Below are positions 1 to 9,000 of a stretch of 64,000 bases of DNA, piece by piece (position 1 is the first letter of the stretch; every line of letters begins with the position of its first letter). The notes beneath the pieces were generated by a model. The model searched no databases and had not been told where the DNA came from. It saw only the letters and a list, made by a program, of their open reading frames with translations. The stretch is taken from the NCBI GenBank assembly GCA_900467685.1, contig UBQX01000005.1, positions 124,001-188,000 on the forward strand, in the 5' to 3' direction. This DNA comes from Hyphomicrobiales bacterium (GTDB lineage: Bacteria > Pseudomonadota > Alphaproteobacteria > Rhizobiales > Rhizobiaceae). The position numbers were made by a program, and so were the translations under genes.

Positions 1-245
1 GCATGGACATGCAGGACGCCATCGACCTGCCGCGTCTCGTTCCGGCGAGCGGCCTCAAGCCGAAGATCGAGGTCGAACAGACCGTGCCGGCGGCCAGCAT
101 TGCCGAACTGCAGGCACGCGGCTTCGAGATCGTGCCGACCGAAGACCCGATCGGCGGCGCGCAGGTGATCCGCATCGACTGGGAAAACGGCACGCTCTCT
201 GGCGCGTCTGAATCCCGCAAGGACGGGATCGCGCTCGGTCTCTGA
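1..245 (+). CDS. ggt: Gamma-glutamyltransferase, C-terminal fragment (cut by window edge)
   Basis: The reading frame is open from the left edge to a TGA at 243-245, so only the last 81 codons or so are present. The tail (GGAQVIRIDWENGTLSGASE followed by RKDGIALGL) matches the usual C-terminus of gamma-glutamyltranspeptidase small subunits, where a conserved Gly-x-Ala-Gln segment precedes the final beta-strands. The family cleaves the gamma-glutamyl bond of glutathione and related peptides, normally in the periplasm. The catalytic Thr and signal peptide lie outside the window and cannot be checked. The first ATG in view (position 3) is internal, not the real start. A strong terminator follows directly. 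Confidence 0.8.
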   Translation, partial: MDMQDAIDLPRLVPASGLKPKIEVEQTVPAASIAELQARGFEIVPTEDPIGGAQVIRIDWENGTLSGASESRKDGIALGL

Positions 246-254
246 GAGAGACTT

Positions 255-286
255 GCGCCGCCGCGTCATCTGCGGCGGCGCCTTTT
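255..286 (+). terminator. Intrinsic terminator after ggt
   Basis: A perfect 10-bp stem (GCGCCGCCGC at 255-264, GCGGCGGCGC at 272-281) with a 7-base loop is followed by CTTTT. It starts ten bases after the ggt stop and ends two bases before the converging hydrolase gene. Confidence 0.85.
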
Positions 287-287
287 A

Positions 288-836
288 TCATCGCTGCAGC
301 AGGTCTTCGGTCGAGGCGACCTCGGCATAGGCGAAGGCCAGCGCCGACATGAAGGCGGCATGGACGTCCGCTGCCGCAACGGTGCGGCCGGCAAACGCGA
401 GGTCACGCGTCGCGACCGCATCATGCGCGACCGTGACGCCATAGCCGAAATCGGATGCCGCACGCACGAAGGCATCGACGCACATGTGGCTCATGGCACC
501 CACGACCGTGACATGGCGAATGCCGCGCGTGTCGAGCAGCGCCTTCATGTCTGTGTCGAGAAAGGCGTTGATGTTGAACTTCGTCACCACCGGTTCTCCG
601 GCGGCGGGGGCGACCGCAGAATGGATCTCCGCACCCTCGGTTCCCGGCACGAAGAAGGTCGCATCCGCTTCCGTCGAATGATGCCGCACATGGATGACCG
701 GCCGCCCGGCCTTGCGGAAGCGGTCAACAAGCTTTGCCGCATTGGCAACAGCCGCGTCGGTCTTTTCCAGCGGAAACGCGCCGCCTTCGAAATAGTCGTT
801 CTGGAAGTCGATGAGGATCAGGGCGTGTTCGGACAT
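288..836 (-). CDS. Cysteine hydrolase, isochorismatase-like family
   Basis: 182 aa, the usual length of stand-alone isochorismatase-like hydrolases. The N-terminus has ILIDFQNDYF with the catalytic Asp at about residue 10, and the nucleophile Cys lies in GAMSHMCVDAFVRAA near residue 118. A Lys near residue 85 (VVTKFNINAF) fits the third member of the Asp-Lys-Cys triad. The family hydrolyses amides such as nicotinamide, N-carbamoyl compounds and related small substrates; the substrate here cannot be read from sequence. It is divergent from an aldehyde dehydrogenase and probably co-regulated with it through the TGATCA boxes at 893-924. Confidence 0.82.
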   Translation of the reverse strand: MSEHALILIDFQNDYFEGGAFPLEKTDAAVANAAKLVDRFRKAGRPVIHVRHHSTEADATFFVPGTEGAEIHSAVAPAAGEPVVTKFNINAFLDTDMKALLDTRGIRHVTVVGAMSHMCVDAFVRAASDFGYGVTVAHDAVATRDLAFAGRTVAAADVHAAFMSALAFAYAEVASTEDLLQR

Positions 837-892
837 GGCAACTCCTTCGGGGATGAGGCGAGGTTACACAGACGGGACGTTTCCCGCAATAA

Positions 893-924
893 TTTGATCA
901 AATCTCATTGAATTATGATCAAAT
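893..924. promoter_or_regulatory. Paired TTTGATCAAAT-like operator boxes
   Basis: The region between the divergent hydrolase and aldehyde dehydrogenase has a perfect palindrome TTTGATCAAA (893-902) and a second TGATCA core (916-921, context TTATGATCAAAT). The two centres are 21 bp apart, two helical turns, so two repressor dimers could bind the same DNA face. No regulator gene is adjacent; MarR- or GntR-type proteins bind sites of this general form. Confidence 0.5.
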
Positions 925-980
925 GTTGAATATCGTCAATCGCTATAACGGCATGTCAGCAGTTCTTGCAGGAGTTCCCG

Positions 981-2417
981 ATGAAGCAATACGGCCAGTT
1001 CTACATCAACGGCGCCTGGGTCGATCCGATCGATCCGCAGGGCAAGCTCGAAGTGATGGATCCCTCCGTCGAGGAAGCCTTTGCGGAAATCGCGCTGGGC
1101 GGCAAGGGCGATGTGGACCGGGCCGTGGCGGCTGCTTCCGCCGCGTTTGACAGTTTCTATCTGACGACGCCGGCGGAGCGGCTGGAGCTCCTGACGTCGG
1201 TTCTCTCCGTCTACAAGAAGCGCGCCGAAGATCTCGCCTGGGCGATTTCGCATGAAATGGGCGCGCCGAAGAAGATGGCGCTGGAAAACCAGGTCGGCAG
1301 TGGTGGCGCCCATATCCGCACCATGATCGACGTGATGAAGGATTATCGGTTCGAACGCATGATCGGCAAGACGATGGTGGCCAAGGAAGCCATCGGCGTC
1401 GTCGCCATGATCACGCCGTGGAACTGGCCGCTCAACCAGATCACCTGCAAGGTCGCCCCGGCGCTCGCCGCCGGCTGCACCATGATCCTGAAGCCGTCCG
1501 AAGTCGCGCCGATCAGCGGCCTCGTCTTTGCCGAGATCATGCATGAGGCGGGCGTTCCCGCCGGTGTGTTCAACCTGATCAACGGCGACGGCCCGACGGT
1601 CGGCGAGGCCATGGCCTCGCATCCCGACGTCCAGATGATCTCGATCACCGGCTCGAACCGCGCCGGCGTCGCCGTGGCCAAGGCCGCAGCGGCGACGGTC
1701 AAGCGCGTGCACCAGGAACTCGGCGGCAAGTCCGCCAACATCATTCTCCAGGACGCGGAAGCAGACTTCAGGGCAGCGGTCCGCCAGGGCACGCTGGAAT
1801 GCTTCGACAATACCGGCCAGTCCTGCAATGCGGCAACCCGCATGCTGGTGCCGCAGGAGCGGATGGATCTGGCCGCCTCGGTTGCTGCCGAAGCCGCCGG
1901 TTCGGTCACGGTCGGTCCGGCAGACCGCGACGGCGTCAAGCTCGGGCCGGTCGTCAGCCAGATGCAGTATGACAAGATCCAGGACCTCATCGCATCGGGG
2001 ATTTCCGAAGGCGCGACGCTGGCTGCCGGAGGGCTGGGTCGTCCGGAAGGCCTGAACCGCGGCTATTTCGTCCGCCCGACCGTCTTTGCCGACGTGAAGC
2101 CGGGCATGCGCATCGAGCGCGAGGAAATCTTCGGGCCGGTCCTGTCCATCGTCGGCTACAAGGATGAGGAGGATGCCATCCGCATCGCCAATGACACGGT
2201 CTATGGTCTTGCGGCCTATGTCTCCTCGTCGGACCTTGAGCGTGCCCGCCGGGTCGCCCGGCGGCTGCGCGCCGGCAATGTCCATATCAACTATCCCGCC
2301 TGGGACACCTATGCCCCCTTCGGCGGCATGAAACAGTCCGGCAATGGCCGCGAATATGGCGAGTTCGGTCTCGACGACTTCCTCGAGATCAAGGGCATCA
2401 TCGGCTACGCCGAGTAG
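981..2417 (+). CDS. NAD(P)-dependent aldehyde dehydrogenase
   Basis: 478 aa, typical of the ALDH superfamily; it oxidises an aldehyde to its carboxylic acid. Visible motifs are [26 protein letters not shown], the general-base Glu in [13 protein letters not shown], the catalytic Cys in [14 protein letters not shown], and [13 protein letters not shown] near the C-terminus. The ATG at 981 was chosen because CAGGAG lies seven bases upstream; an in-frame TTG at 966 overlaps that ribosome site and is unlikely. Substrate unknown. It diverges from the hydrolase gene, with a dyad operator between them. Confidence 0.92.
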   Translation: MKQYGQFYINGAWVDPIDPQGKLEVMDPSVEEAFAEIALGGKGDVDRAVAAASAAFDSFYLTTPAERLELLTSVLSVYKKRAEDLAWAISHEMGAPKKMALENQVGSGGAHIRTMIDVMKDYRFERMIGKTMVAKEAIGVVAMITPWNWPLNQITCKVAPALAAGCTMILKPSEVAPISGLVFAEIMHEAGVPAGVFNLINGDGPTVGEAMASHPDVQMISITGSNRAGVAVAKAAAATVKRVHQELGGKSANIILQDAEADFRAAVRQGTLECFDNTGQSCNAATRMLVPQERMDLAASVAAEAAGSVTVGPADRDGVKLGPVVSQMQYDKIQDLIASGISEGATLAAGGLGRPEGLNRGYFVRPTVFADVKPGMRIEREEIFGPVLSIVGYKDEEDAIRIANDTVYGLAAYVSSSDLERARRVARRLRAGNVHINYPAWDTYAPFGGMKQSGNGREYGEFGLDDFLEIKGIIGYAE

Positions 2418-2435
2418 GCGGCACGCAGCATCCGC

Positions 2436-3086
2436 TCACGGGTCTTCGAAGATCAGGTCCAGCAGGAGCCTGATCTCCGGAAGCATGCGCGCCAGCTGCG
2501 TCTCCAGCGACATTTCTTCGTCCTTGATGCAGGCGAGGTAATGGTTGAACCAGTGGCTATAGATGATCGAGGCAAGCACATCGACATCGTAGCCGCCGGG
2601 GCGCCGTGTCCTGCAGCCATGGTCGGCCAGGACCTCGCCGATCGTCCTGGCCAGAATCTGATCGATCTGGCCGAACCGCTGCACGAACTCGGATTGCGGG
2701 TGGCGAATGGCGGTGGATTCGGCATAGCGCCAGACCGCCTTGCTGAAGATCTCGGCCGAGCGCCGGGTCAGGTCGGTCAGCAGCGTGCAGACGTCGTCGG
2801 CGAGACTGTCGGTGCGGTGCTGCATGTCCTTGCGGTAATGGTCGACCGCGGCCTGGTGCCCGTCGAAGATGAGCGCAAGCAGCAACTCGTCGCGGCTGCC
2901 GAAATAATTGAAGACCGTGGGTGTTGAAACCCCGGCCTCCGCCGCGATCATCGCCATCGAGCAGTCCTCGATGCCGACGCGCTCGAACAGCGAGCGCGCG
3001 CTTTCCATGATCGCCTCGCGCCGCTGCTGCTTCTGCCGCTCGCGCAGACCCACCGTCGCCTTCTCAGCCAAGTCCCTGCCCTCCAT
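2436..3086 (-). CDS. TetR/AcrR family transcriptional regulator
   Basis: 216 aa from the ATG at 3086. The N-terminal helix-turn-helix is clear (IMESARSLFERVGIEDCSMA, then IAAEAGVSTPTVFNYFGSRDEL, about residues 25-70); the C-terminal ligand-binding region is not recognisable to a subfamily. The frame stays open to 3299, but the extra 71 residues are rich in Lys, Arg and Cys and unlike any TetR N-terminus, so the internal ATG is preferred (weak GAAG upstream). It is divergent from the RND-linked TetR gene and convergent with the aldehyde dehydrogenase; either neighbour could be its target. Confidence 0.85.
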   Translation of the reverse strand: MEGRDLAEKATVGLRERQKQQRREAIMESARSLFERVGIEDCSMAMIAAEAGVSTPTVFNYFGSRDELLLALIFDGHQAAVDHYRKDMQHRTDSLADDVCTLLTDLTRRSAEIFSKAVWRYAESTAIRHPQSEFVQRFGQIDQILARTIGEVLADHGCRTRRPGGYDVDVLASIIYSHWFNHYLACIKDEEMSLETQLARMLPEIRLLLDLIFEDP

Positions 3087-3234
3087 CGCAAAATCTTCAC
3101 AGCATAAAAGATTTTGCCAGAGAAAATGATTCACAGGACGAATTAAGTGGCATTCGCCCTGCGCAATGACAAGGGACAAGCCACCGCACGGGCCCGTGTG
3201 GCGCCTTGCACACACCGGCCTTGCAATGCACAAT

Positions 3235-3290
3235 TTTTTCTCGAACGATCGTTTTTTTATGCTTGCAAAAAAATACGACCGTTCGTAAAA
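3235..3290. promoter_or_regulatory. Two inverted copies of a CGAYCGTTCGW operator
   Basis: In the gap between two divergent TetR genes a perfect palindrome AACGATCGTT (3244-3253) and an imperfect dyad TACGACCGTTCGTA (3274-3287) occur. Reading the first on the minus strand gives CGATCGTTCGA, matching CGACCGTTCGT of the second at 9 of 11 bases, each flanked by A/T runs. They are probable binding sites of the TetR repressor that starts 30 bp downstream, overlapping its own promoter and that of the pump operon. Confidence 0.6.
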
Positions 3291-3316
3291 ACAGCTCAAG
3301 AACGCTGGAGAGTACC

Positions 3317-3871
3317 GTGGGCCGTAATCGCAGGATCACGAAGGACGACATTCTGGACGCCGCAGAGCGCGTGGTGATGAAGCTGGGTGCGACCGGGCTC
3401 TCCATCGACGCCGTGGCGCAGGAAGCCGGTGTCAGCAAATCGACCGTGGTTTACGATCATAAATCCAAGGGAGCACTTCTCTGCGCCCTGATCGACCGCC
3501 GGCTGAGCGCCGAGCAGGAGCGCCAGGAACAGGCCATCCTCGAATCGAAGGACACGCCGCATCCGGAACTCTTCGGAAGGATCAAGGCCGCCGAACGGGA
3601 AATCGATGACGTCGATCGCGCGGTCGCCATGGCGATCAGCGCATCCGTTTCGCATGAGGAGGCCCTGCACCAGCAGATGCGGGAGTGGACGAAGACCGAT
3701 CTGGAGGCCATGGCCGCCGGTCCGAAACCCGAGGCTGCCCTTCTCGCCTATCTCGCCCTGATGGGCTTCCAATGCAATTTCTTCTTCGGGTTTCATCAAT
3801 GGGGATCCGAAGAACAGGCCCGGATTCTCGAAAACATCCGGACCCTGTACGCCACCTATCCCGAGACATAG
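3317..3871 (+). CDS. TetR family repressor, first gene of RND pump operon
   Basis: 184 aa from a GTG at 3317, chosen because GGAGAG lies just upstream and the protein then begins with the usual basic lead (MGRNRRITKDDILDAAERVV). The helix-turn-helix is at about residues 8-52 (IDAVAQEAGVSKSTVVYDHK). The codons upstream of the GTG lie across the operator dyads and are not coding. It is followed on the same strand by the efflux adaptor (46-bp gap) and pump, the arrangement of a self-regulated acrR/nalC-type repressor. The effector is unknown. Confidence 0.87.
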   Translation: MGRNRRITKDDILDAAERVVMKLGATGLSIDAVAQEAGVSKSTVVYDHKSKGALLCALIDRRLSAEQERQEQAILESKDTPHPELFGRIKAAEREIDDVDRAVAMAISASVSHEEALHQQMREWTKTDLEAMAAGPKPEAALLAYLALMGFQCNFFFGFHQWGSEEQARILENIRTLYATYPET

Positions 3872-3917
3872 AATCCCGGCCCCGATGGCCGATCCGCATA
3901 CCAAGAGGAATACCGTC

Positions 3918-5150
3918 ATGTACCACGGTCAGAACCTGCGGCGCCTGAAGGCGTGCATTTTTGCCGCTTCCGTTTTCGCCCTGTCCTCCGCCAGCGTCGT
4001 CGCGCAGGGCGCGCCGCAAATGCCGCCGCCGGCCGTCGGCGTGCTGGACCTGAAGGCGCATCCCGTGCCGGTCGTCAGCGAGCTTCCCGGCCGCGTCGCC
4101 GCAACGCGGACGTCGGAAGTGCGCGCCCGCGTCTCCGGCATCCTGCAGGAGCGCGTGTTCCAGCAGGGAACCTTCGTCAAGCAGGGCGATGTGCTCTACC
4201 GGATCGATCCGCGCCTCTTCCGGGTCCGCGTCGAAAGCGCCGAAGCCTCGCTTCGCCGCGCCGAGGCCACGCGCGACAATGCGAAGGCCCAGTTCGAGCG
4301 GCAGAAGACTTTGCGCGAGCGCAACGTGGCGAGCGGCATCGATTTCGACAACGCCTCCGTGGCGCTGGCCCAGGCCGAGGCCGACGTGGCTCTGGCGCAG
4401 GCAGCGCTCGACGAGGCCAAGATCAACCTCGACTACACAGAGGTTCGCGCGCCGATCAGCGGTATCATCGGCGGCGCACTGGTGACGGAAGGCGGCCTCG
4501 TGACGGCCGACGGCGGTACCAATCTGGCGCTCATCCAGCAGATCGATCCCGTCTATGTCGACTTCACCCAGTCGGCGCAGGACCTGATTTCGCTGCGCCG
4601 CGCCGTCAGCGAAGGCAAGCTGGAAAGCCCCAAGCCCGGTGAAGCCAGCGTTACGCTTCTCTTTGACGGCGGCGACACCTATCCGGAAAAGGGCAAGCTG
4701 CTCTTCTCCAGCGCCAGCGTCGATCCGAGCACCGGACAGGTGACGCTGCGCGCCGAGTTCCCCAATCCGCGCACCGAACTTCTGCCGGGCATGTATGTCC
4801 GCATCCGCATCGAGCAGGCCGTGCAGCAGGGCGCGCTGACAGTTCCGCAGCGCGCGGTTCTGCGCACCCAGGATGGCCGCCCGCAGGTCTATGTCGTGGA
4901 AGCAGACGGTACGGCGAAGCTGCGCGACGTCAAGCTCGGCCAGTCGCTCGACCAGGACTGGGTCGTTGAATCGGGCCTGAAGGAAGGCGAGAAGCTGATC
5001 GTCGACGGCGTGCAGAAGGTGCAACCCGACACAAAGGTCGTTCCGCAGCCCTGGAGCCCGGACGCGCAACCGCAGGCCGATGCCGGCAAGGCCCCTGAAA
5101 AGGCAGCCGACAAGCCTGCAGACGCGTCCGCAGCGACGAAGGCGAAGTAG
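3918..5150 (+). CDS. RND efflux periplasmic adaptor (MexA/AcrA type)
   Basis: 410 aa. A signal peptide is visible (basic MYHGQNLRRLK, then a hydrophobic stretch to VVAQ), followed by the lipoyl half (VSGILQERVFQQGTFVKQGD), a long Ala/Glu-rich coiled-coil hairpin, the second lipoyl half (INLDYTEVRAPISGIIGG) and beta-barrel domains. The C-terminus is a charged Ala/Lys tail. ATG 3918 has AAGAGGAA eight bases upstream; the in-frame ATG at 3885 would put a polar leader before the signal peptide. It bridges the inner-membrane pump to an outer-membrane channel; no channel gene is nearby, so a TolC-like protein encoded elsewhere is implied. No lipobox Cys is evident. Confidence 0.93.
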   Translation: MYHGQNLRRLKACIFAASVFALSSASVVAQGAPQMPPPAVGVLDLKAHPVPVVSELPGRVAATRTSEVRARVSGILQERVFQQGTFVKQGDVLYRIDPRLFRVRVESAEASLRRAEATRDNAKAQFERQKTLRERNVASGIDFDNASVALAQAEADVALAQAALDEAKINLDYTEVRAPISGIIGGALVTEGGLVTADGGTNLALIQQIDPVYVDFTQSAQDLISLRRAVSEGKLESPKPGEASVTLLFDGGDTYPEKGKLLFSSASVDPSTGQVTLRAEFPNPRTELLPGMYVRIRIEQAVQQGALTVPQRAVLRTQDGRPQVYVVEADGTAKLRDVKLGQSLDQDWVVESGLKEGEKLIVDGVQKVQPDTKVVPQPWSPDAQPQADAGKAPEKAADKPADASAATKAK

Positions 5151-5159
5151 GACAGGATC

Positions 5160-8100
5160 ATGGCACAGCTCTTCATCAACAGGCCGGTTCTGGCCTGGGT
5201 CTTCGCCCTTTTCATTTCGATTGCGGGCCTCATCTCCCTCCCCTTCCTGCCGATTGCGCAGTATCCGGAAGTCGCCCCGCCGCAGCTTTCGATTTCCACG
5301 ACCTATCCCGGCGCATCGCCGCAGGAAATCTATCAGGGCGTGACGCGGGTCATCGAGGAAGAGCTGAACGGCGTTCAGGGCATCATGTATTTCGAGTCGA
5401 CGTCGGACACGGCCGGCATGATCTCCATCAACACTACCTTCCGTGCAGGAACCAACATCAACCAGGCCTCGGTCGATGTGCAGAATGCCATCCGCCGCGT
5501 GGAACCGCGCCTGCCCTCCGCCGTCGTGTCGCAGGGCATCACCGTCGAGGAAGCCTCTTCGGGCTTCCTCATGGTGGTGACGCTGACCTCGTCGGACGGC
5601 AGCATGGATGACGTCGCGCTGGGCGACTATCTGAACCGCAACGTGCTGGGCGAAATCCGCCGCATCCCCGGCGTCGGCCGCGCACAGCTTTTCGCCGCGC
5701 AGCGCGCGCTGCGCATCTGGATCGACCCGGACAAGATGGTCGGCCTCAACCTGACGGCCGCCGATATCGCCAACGCCATCCGGGCGCAGAACGCCCAGGT
5801 CGCCGCCGGCCAGATCGGCGCGGCACCCAACCCGGTGACGCAGGATCTCACGGCCTCGGTCATCGTGCAGGGCCAGCTCTCCGATCCGAAAGCCTTCGGG
5901 GACATCATCCTGCGCGCCAATTCCGATGGCAGCACGGTGCGCCTGAAGGACGTCGCCCGCATCGAGCTCGGCGCCGAAACCTACAATTTCTCGAGCCGCG
6001 TCAACGGACAGCCGAGCGCTGCCGTGGGCATCCAGCTCTCCTCCACCGGCAATGCGGTCGCGACCTCGTCCGCCGTGAAGGCCAAGCTGGAAGAACTGTC
6101 GAAATTCTTCCCCAAGGGCGTCGCCTATTCCACGCCCTATGACACCAGCCCCTTTGTGAGTGCCTCCATCGAAAAGGTGCTGCACACGCTGATCGAAGCC
6201 GTCGTGCTCGTCTTCGTGGTCATGCTGATCTTCCTGCAGAACTTCCGCTACACGCTGATCCCGACGATCGTCGTGCCGGTGGCGCTGCTCGGAACGCTGT
6301 CGATCATGTATGCGACCGGTTTCTCCATCAACGTGCTGACCATGTTCGCCATGGTTCTCGCCATCGGCATCCTCGTCGACGACGCCATCGTCGTGGTCGA
6401 GAATGTCGAGCGCATCATGGCGGAGGAAGGGCTTTCGCCCAAGCAGGCAACGCGCAAGGCCATGTCGCAGATCACCGGGGCCATTCTCGGCATCACGCTG
6501 GTTCTCACCTGCGTCTTCGTGCCCATGGCCTTCTTCCCCGGCTCGACCGGCATCATCTACCGCCAGTTCTCGCTGACCATGGTCGTGTCGATCCTGTTCT
6601 CGGCCTTCCTGGCGCTGTCGCTGACGCCGGCGCTCTGCGCGACCTTCCTCAAGCCCATCGCCAAGGGCCATCATGAGAAGAAGGGGCTCGCCGGCTGGTT
6701 CAACCGCGGCTTCGGCCGTCTGACCAGCGGCTACGTCAAGACAACGCACGGCTTTACCCGCCGCGCCGGGCGGATGATGGTGATCTATCTCGCGCTTGCG
6801 GCCGGCCTTGGCTATCTCTATGTCCAGCTTCCCTCCGGCTTCGTTCCCGCCGAAGACCAGGGCAACCTGCTGGTCAACATCGAGGGGCCGCCGGAAGCCA
6901 GCGCCAACCGCACCAAGGCCAATGTCGAGCAGATCGAAAAGATCCTCAAGGCGGAAGGTGCCGTGCGCGATGTCATCGCCATCCAGGGCTTCAGCTTCTC
7001 CGGCACGGGCCCGAATGCGGCGCTCATGTTCGTGACGCTGAAGGACTGGAGCGAGCGCGGTGCCAACAATTCGGCACAGGATATCGCCAACCGGATGAAC
7101 ATGAAGCTCTTCGGGCTCAAGGACGCCACGAGCTTCGCGCTCTCGCCGCCGCCCATTCCGGGCTTCGGCGCCACGGGCGGCTTCTCCTTCCGCCTGCAGG
7201 ACCGCAACGGCGTGGGCCAGGCAGCCCTGTCCGCTGCCGCCGCCGAACTCGTGCAGAAGGCAAGCGCCGGGTCGGTCGTGAAGAACATGCGCATCGAAGG
7301 TCTGCCCGACGCAGCCCAGGTCCTGCTCGTCATCGACCGCGAGAAGGCCAACACGTTCGGCGTCAGCTTCGCCGACATCAACAACACGATCACGGCAAAC
7401 CTCGGCTCGTCCTATATCAACGACTTCCCGAATGCCGGGCGCATGCAGCGCGTCATCGTGCAGGCTCGCGACAACAGCCGACTGCAGGCCGAGGACCTGC
7501 TGAAGCTGAACGTGCGCAATGCCAGCGGCGGCATGGTTCCGCTCTCCTCCTTCGCAATCGCGCAATGGCAGAAGGGCTCGCCGCAGCTTGTTGGCTATAA
7601 CGGTTATCCGAGCATCCGCATCTCGGGCGAACCGGCCCCCGGTGTATCCTCCGGGGCAGCGATTGCCGAAATGGAGAAGATTGCGAGCACCCTTCCGGCC
7701 GGTATCGGCTATGAATGGACCGGCCAGACGCTGGAAGAAATCAAGTCCGGCTCGCAGGCACCCTTCCTCTTCGGCCTCAGCCTGCTCTTCGTCTTCCTGC
7801 TGCTGGCAGGTCTTTACGAAAGCTGGTCGATCCCGCTGTCGGTGATGCTCGTCGTGCCGCTCGGCCTCATCGGCTCCGTGCTTGCCGTGACCGGACTGCA
7901 CATGCCGAACGACATCTATTTCAAGGTCGGCATCATCGCGATCATCGGTCTCTCGGCCAAGAACGCCATCCTGATCATCGAATTTGCCAAGGACCATTAC
8001 GCCGAAGGCATGTCGCTGATCGACTCGGCCATCGAGGCGGCCCGCCTGCGCTTCCGTCCGATCGTGATGACGTCTCTCGCCTTCACGCTCGGCGTCGTGC

Positions 8101-8318
8101 CGCTGGCCATTGCGACCGGCGCCAGCGCCGCCAGCCAGAATGCCATCGGTATCACGGTTCTCGGCGGCATGATCTCGGCCACGCTTCTGGCCGTCGTCTT
8201 CGTGCCGGCCTTCTTCGTCTTCGTGCTCCGGCTCTTCCGTACGAAGCGGCCGGATCTCGACACCGTGCCCGGACACCACCATTCGGCTCCGCCGGCCAAT
8301 CCCGCCGACGCGCCGTAA
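5160..8318 (+). CDS. RND multidrug efflux pump, HAE1 (AcrB/MexB) family
   Basis: 1052 aa, full length for a proton-driven AcrB-like trimer. The start MAQLFINRPVLAWVFALFIS forms TM1. Two large periplasmic loops separate the twelve predicted membrane helices. TM4 carries the proton-relay Asp pair (GILVDDAIVVVENVE) and TM10 the Lys (GLSAKNAILIIEFAKD). The loop motif FVPAEDQGNLLV is also typical. The gene follows the adaptor by nine bases and is co-transcribed with it and the upstream TetR gene. Substrates cannot be inferred; extrusion of hydrophobic toxicants is the family role. A pair of perfect hairpins follows the gene. Confidence 0.95.
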   Translation: MAQLFINRPVLAWVFALFISIAGLISLPFLPIAQYPEVAPPQLSISTTYPGASPQEIYQGVTRVIEEELNGVQGIMYFESTSDTAGMISINTTFRAGTNINQASVDVQNAIRRVEPRLPSAVVSQGITVEEASSGFLMVVTLTSSDGSMDDVALGDYLNRNVLGEIRRIPGVGRAQLFAAQRALRIWIDPDKMVGLNLTAADIANAIRAQNAQVAAGQIGAAPNPVTQDLTASVIVQGQLSDPKAFGDIILRANSDGSTVRLKDVARIELGAETYNFSSRVNGQPSAAVGIQLSSTGNAVATSSAVKAKLEELSKFFPKGVAYSTPYDTSPFVSASIEKVLHTLIEAVVLVFVVMLIFLQNFRYTLIPTIVVPVALLGTLSIMYATGFSINVLTMFAMVLAIGILVDDAIVVVENVERIMAEEGLSPKQATRKAMSQITGAILGITLVLTCVFVPMAFFPGSTGIIYRQFSLTMVVSILFSAFLALSLTPALCATFLKPIAKGHHEKKGLAGWFNRGFGRLTSGYVKTTHGFTRRAGRMMVIYLALAAGLGYLYVQLPSGFVPAEDQGNLLVNIEGPPEASANRTKANVEQIEKILKAEGAVRDVIAIQGFSFSGTGPNAALMFVTLKDWSERGANNSAQDIANRMNMKLFGLKDATSFALSPPPIPGFGATGGFSFRLQDRNGVGQAALSAAAAELVQKASAGSVVKNMRIEGLPDAAQVLLVIDREKANTFGVSFADINNTITANLGSSYINDFPNAGRMQRVIVQARDNSRLQAEDLLKLNVRNASGGMVPLSSFAIAQWQKGSPQLVGYNGYPSIRISGEPAPGVSSGAAIAEMEKIASTLPAGIGYEWTGQTLEEIKSGSQAPFLFGLSLLFVFLLLAGLYESWSIPLSVMLVVPLGLIGSVLAVTGLHMPNDIYFKVGIIAIIGLSAKNAILIIEFAKDHYAEGMSLIDSAIEAARLRFRPIVMTSLAFTLGVVPLAIATGASAASQNAIGITVLGGMISATLLAVVFVPAFFVFVLRLFRTKRPDLDTVPGHHHSAPPANPADAP

Positions 8319-8323
8319 CGAGA

Positions 8324-8388
8324 AACCGACCGGAGCCCCCCAAAGCCGGTCGGTTCCGCCCCACCCTCTTCCTTTGCCGAGGGTGGGG
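8324..8388 (+). terminator. Two tandem perfect hairpins after the RND pump gene
   Basis: The first hairpin pairs AACCGACCGG (8324-8333) with CCGGTCGGTT (8346-8355). The second pairs CCCCACCCTC (8359-8368) with GAGGGTGGGG (8379-8388). Both have perfect 10-bp stems. Neither is followed by a real T-run, so they may act as a factor-assisted terminator or protect the 3' end of the mRNA. Confidence 0.55.
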
Positions 8389-8469
8389 CACCCCTTTCTC
8401 CTTCCCGCCGGAACAGAGACCCGCACGCCGGGTTAGATGCGCCGATCGACACAGGAAGGAACGCACCCC

Positions 8470-8985
8470 ATGTCCCAGAATTCGGAAATCCGCGATATCT
8501 TCGTGACCGGGCTCCGCAATGCCCACGCGATGGAAAACCAGGCGCTGTCGATCATGAAGGCGCAGCATTCGCGGATCGAGAATTATCCGGAAGTCGCCCA
8601 GCGCCTCGAAATCCATATCCGCGAAACCGAAGGCCAGCGCGACAGGCTCGCGACCATTCTCGAAGGCCTTGGAGAAGGCAATTCGACGTTGAAGGATGCT
8701 GCACTTTCCATCACCGGGAGCCTTGCAGCCCTTGGCCATGCCATCGCGGATGACGAGATCCTGAAGAACAGCTTCGCCAACTTCGCCTTCGAAAATTATG
8801 AAATCGCCGCCTATCAGTCGCTGATCACGGTCGCTGCCCGTGGCGGCTATTCGTCTGCCATCGAGCTGCTTCGCAAGAGTCTGGACGAGGAAATGGACAT
8901 GGCGCGCTGGCTGGATGAAAACCTGGAAAAGGTGACGCTGAAATATGTCGCCCGCCGCCAGGCGAACCTGACGGCGAAAGCTTGA
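8470..8985 (+). CDS. DUF892 (YciE/YciF) ferritin-like protein
   Basis: 171 aa. The layout fits the DUF892 ferritin-like four-helix bundle: IRDIFVTGLRNAHAMENQAL at the start, then E/H-rich helices (ENYPEVAQRLEIHIRETEGQ; FENYEIAAYQSLITVAARGG; LDEEMDMARWLDENL). The acidic and His residues at about 20, 58-62 and 120-150 could hold a di-iron site. Family members are linked to stress responses, but the reaction is not established. ATG 8470 has AGGAAGGA upstream; the in-frame ATG at 8437 would place the ribosome site inside the protein. It stands alone, convergent with the oxidoreductase operon. Confidence 0.85.
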   Translation: MSQNSEIRDIFVTGLRNAHAMENQALSIMKAQHSRIENYPEVAQRLEIHIRETEGQRDRLATILEGLGEGNSTLKDAALSITGSLAALGHAIADDEILKNSFANFAFENYEIAAYQSLITVAARGGYSSAIELLRKSLDEEMDMARWLDENLEKVTLKYVARRQANLTAKA

Positions 8986-9000
8986 AGCGGGACCTCTCGC

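Noticed and set aside
3636-8426. A 1596-codon open frame on the minus strand opposite the efflux genes
   Set aside because: It is antisense to two well-recognised genes, its translation is rich in His, Arg, Asp and Gly with no recognisable domain, and it arises from codon bias in high-GC DNA.
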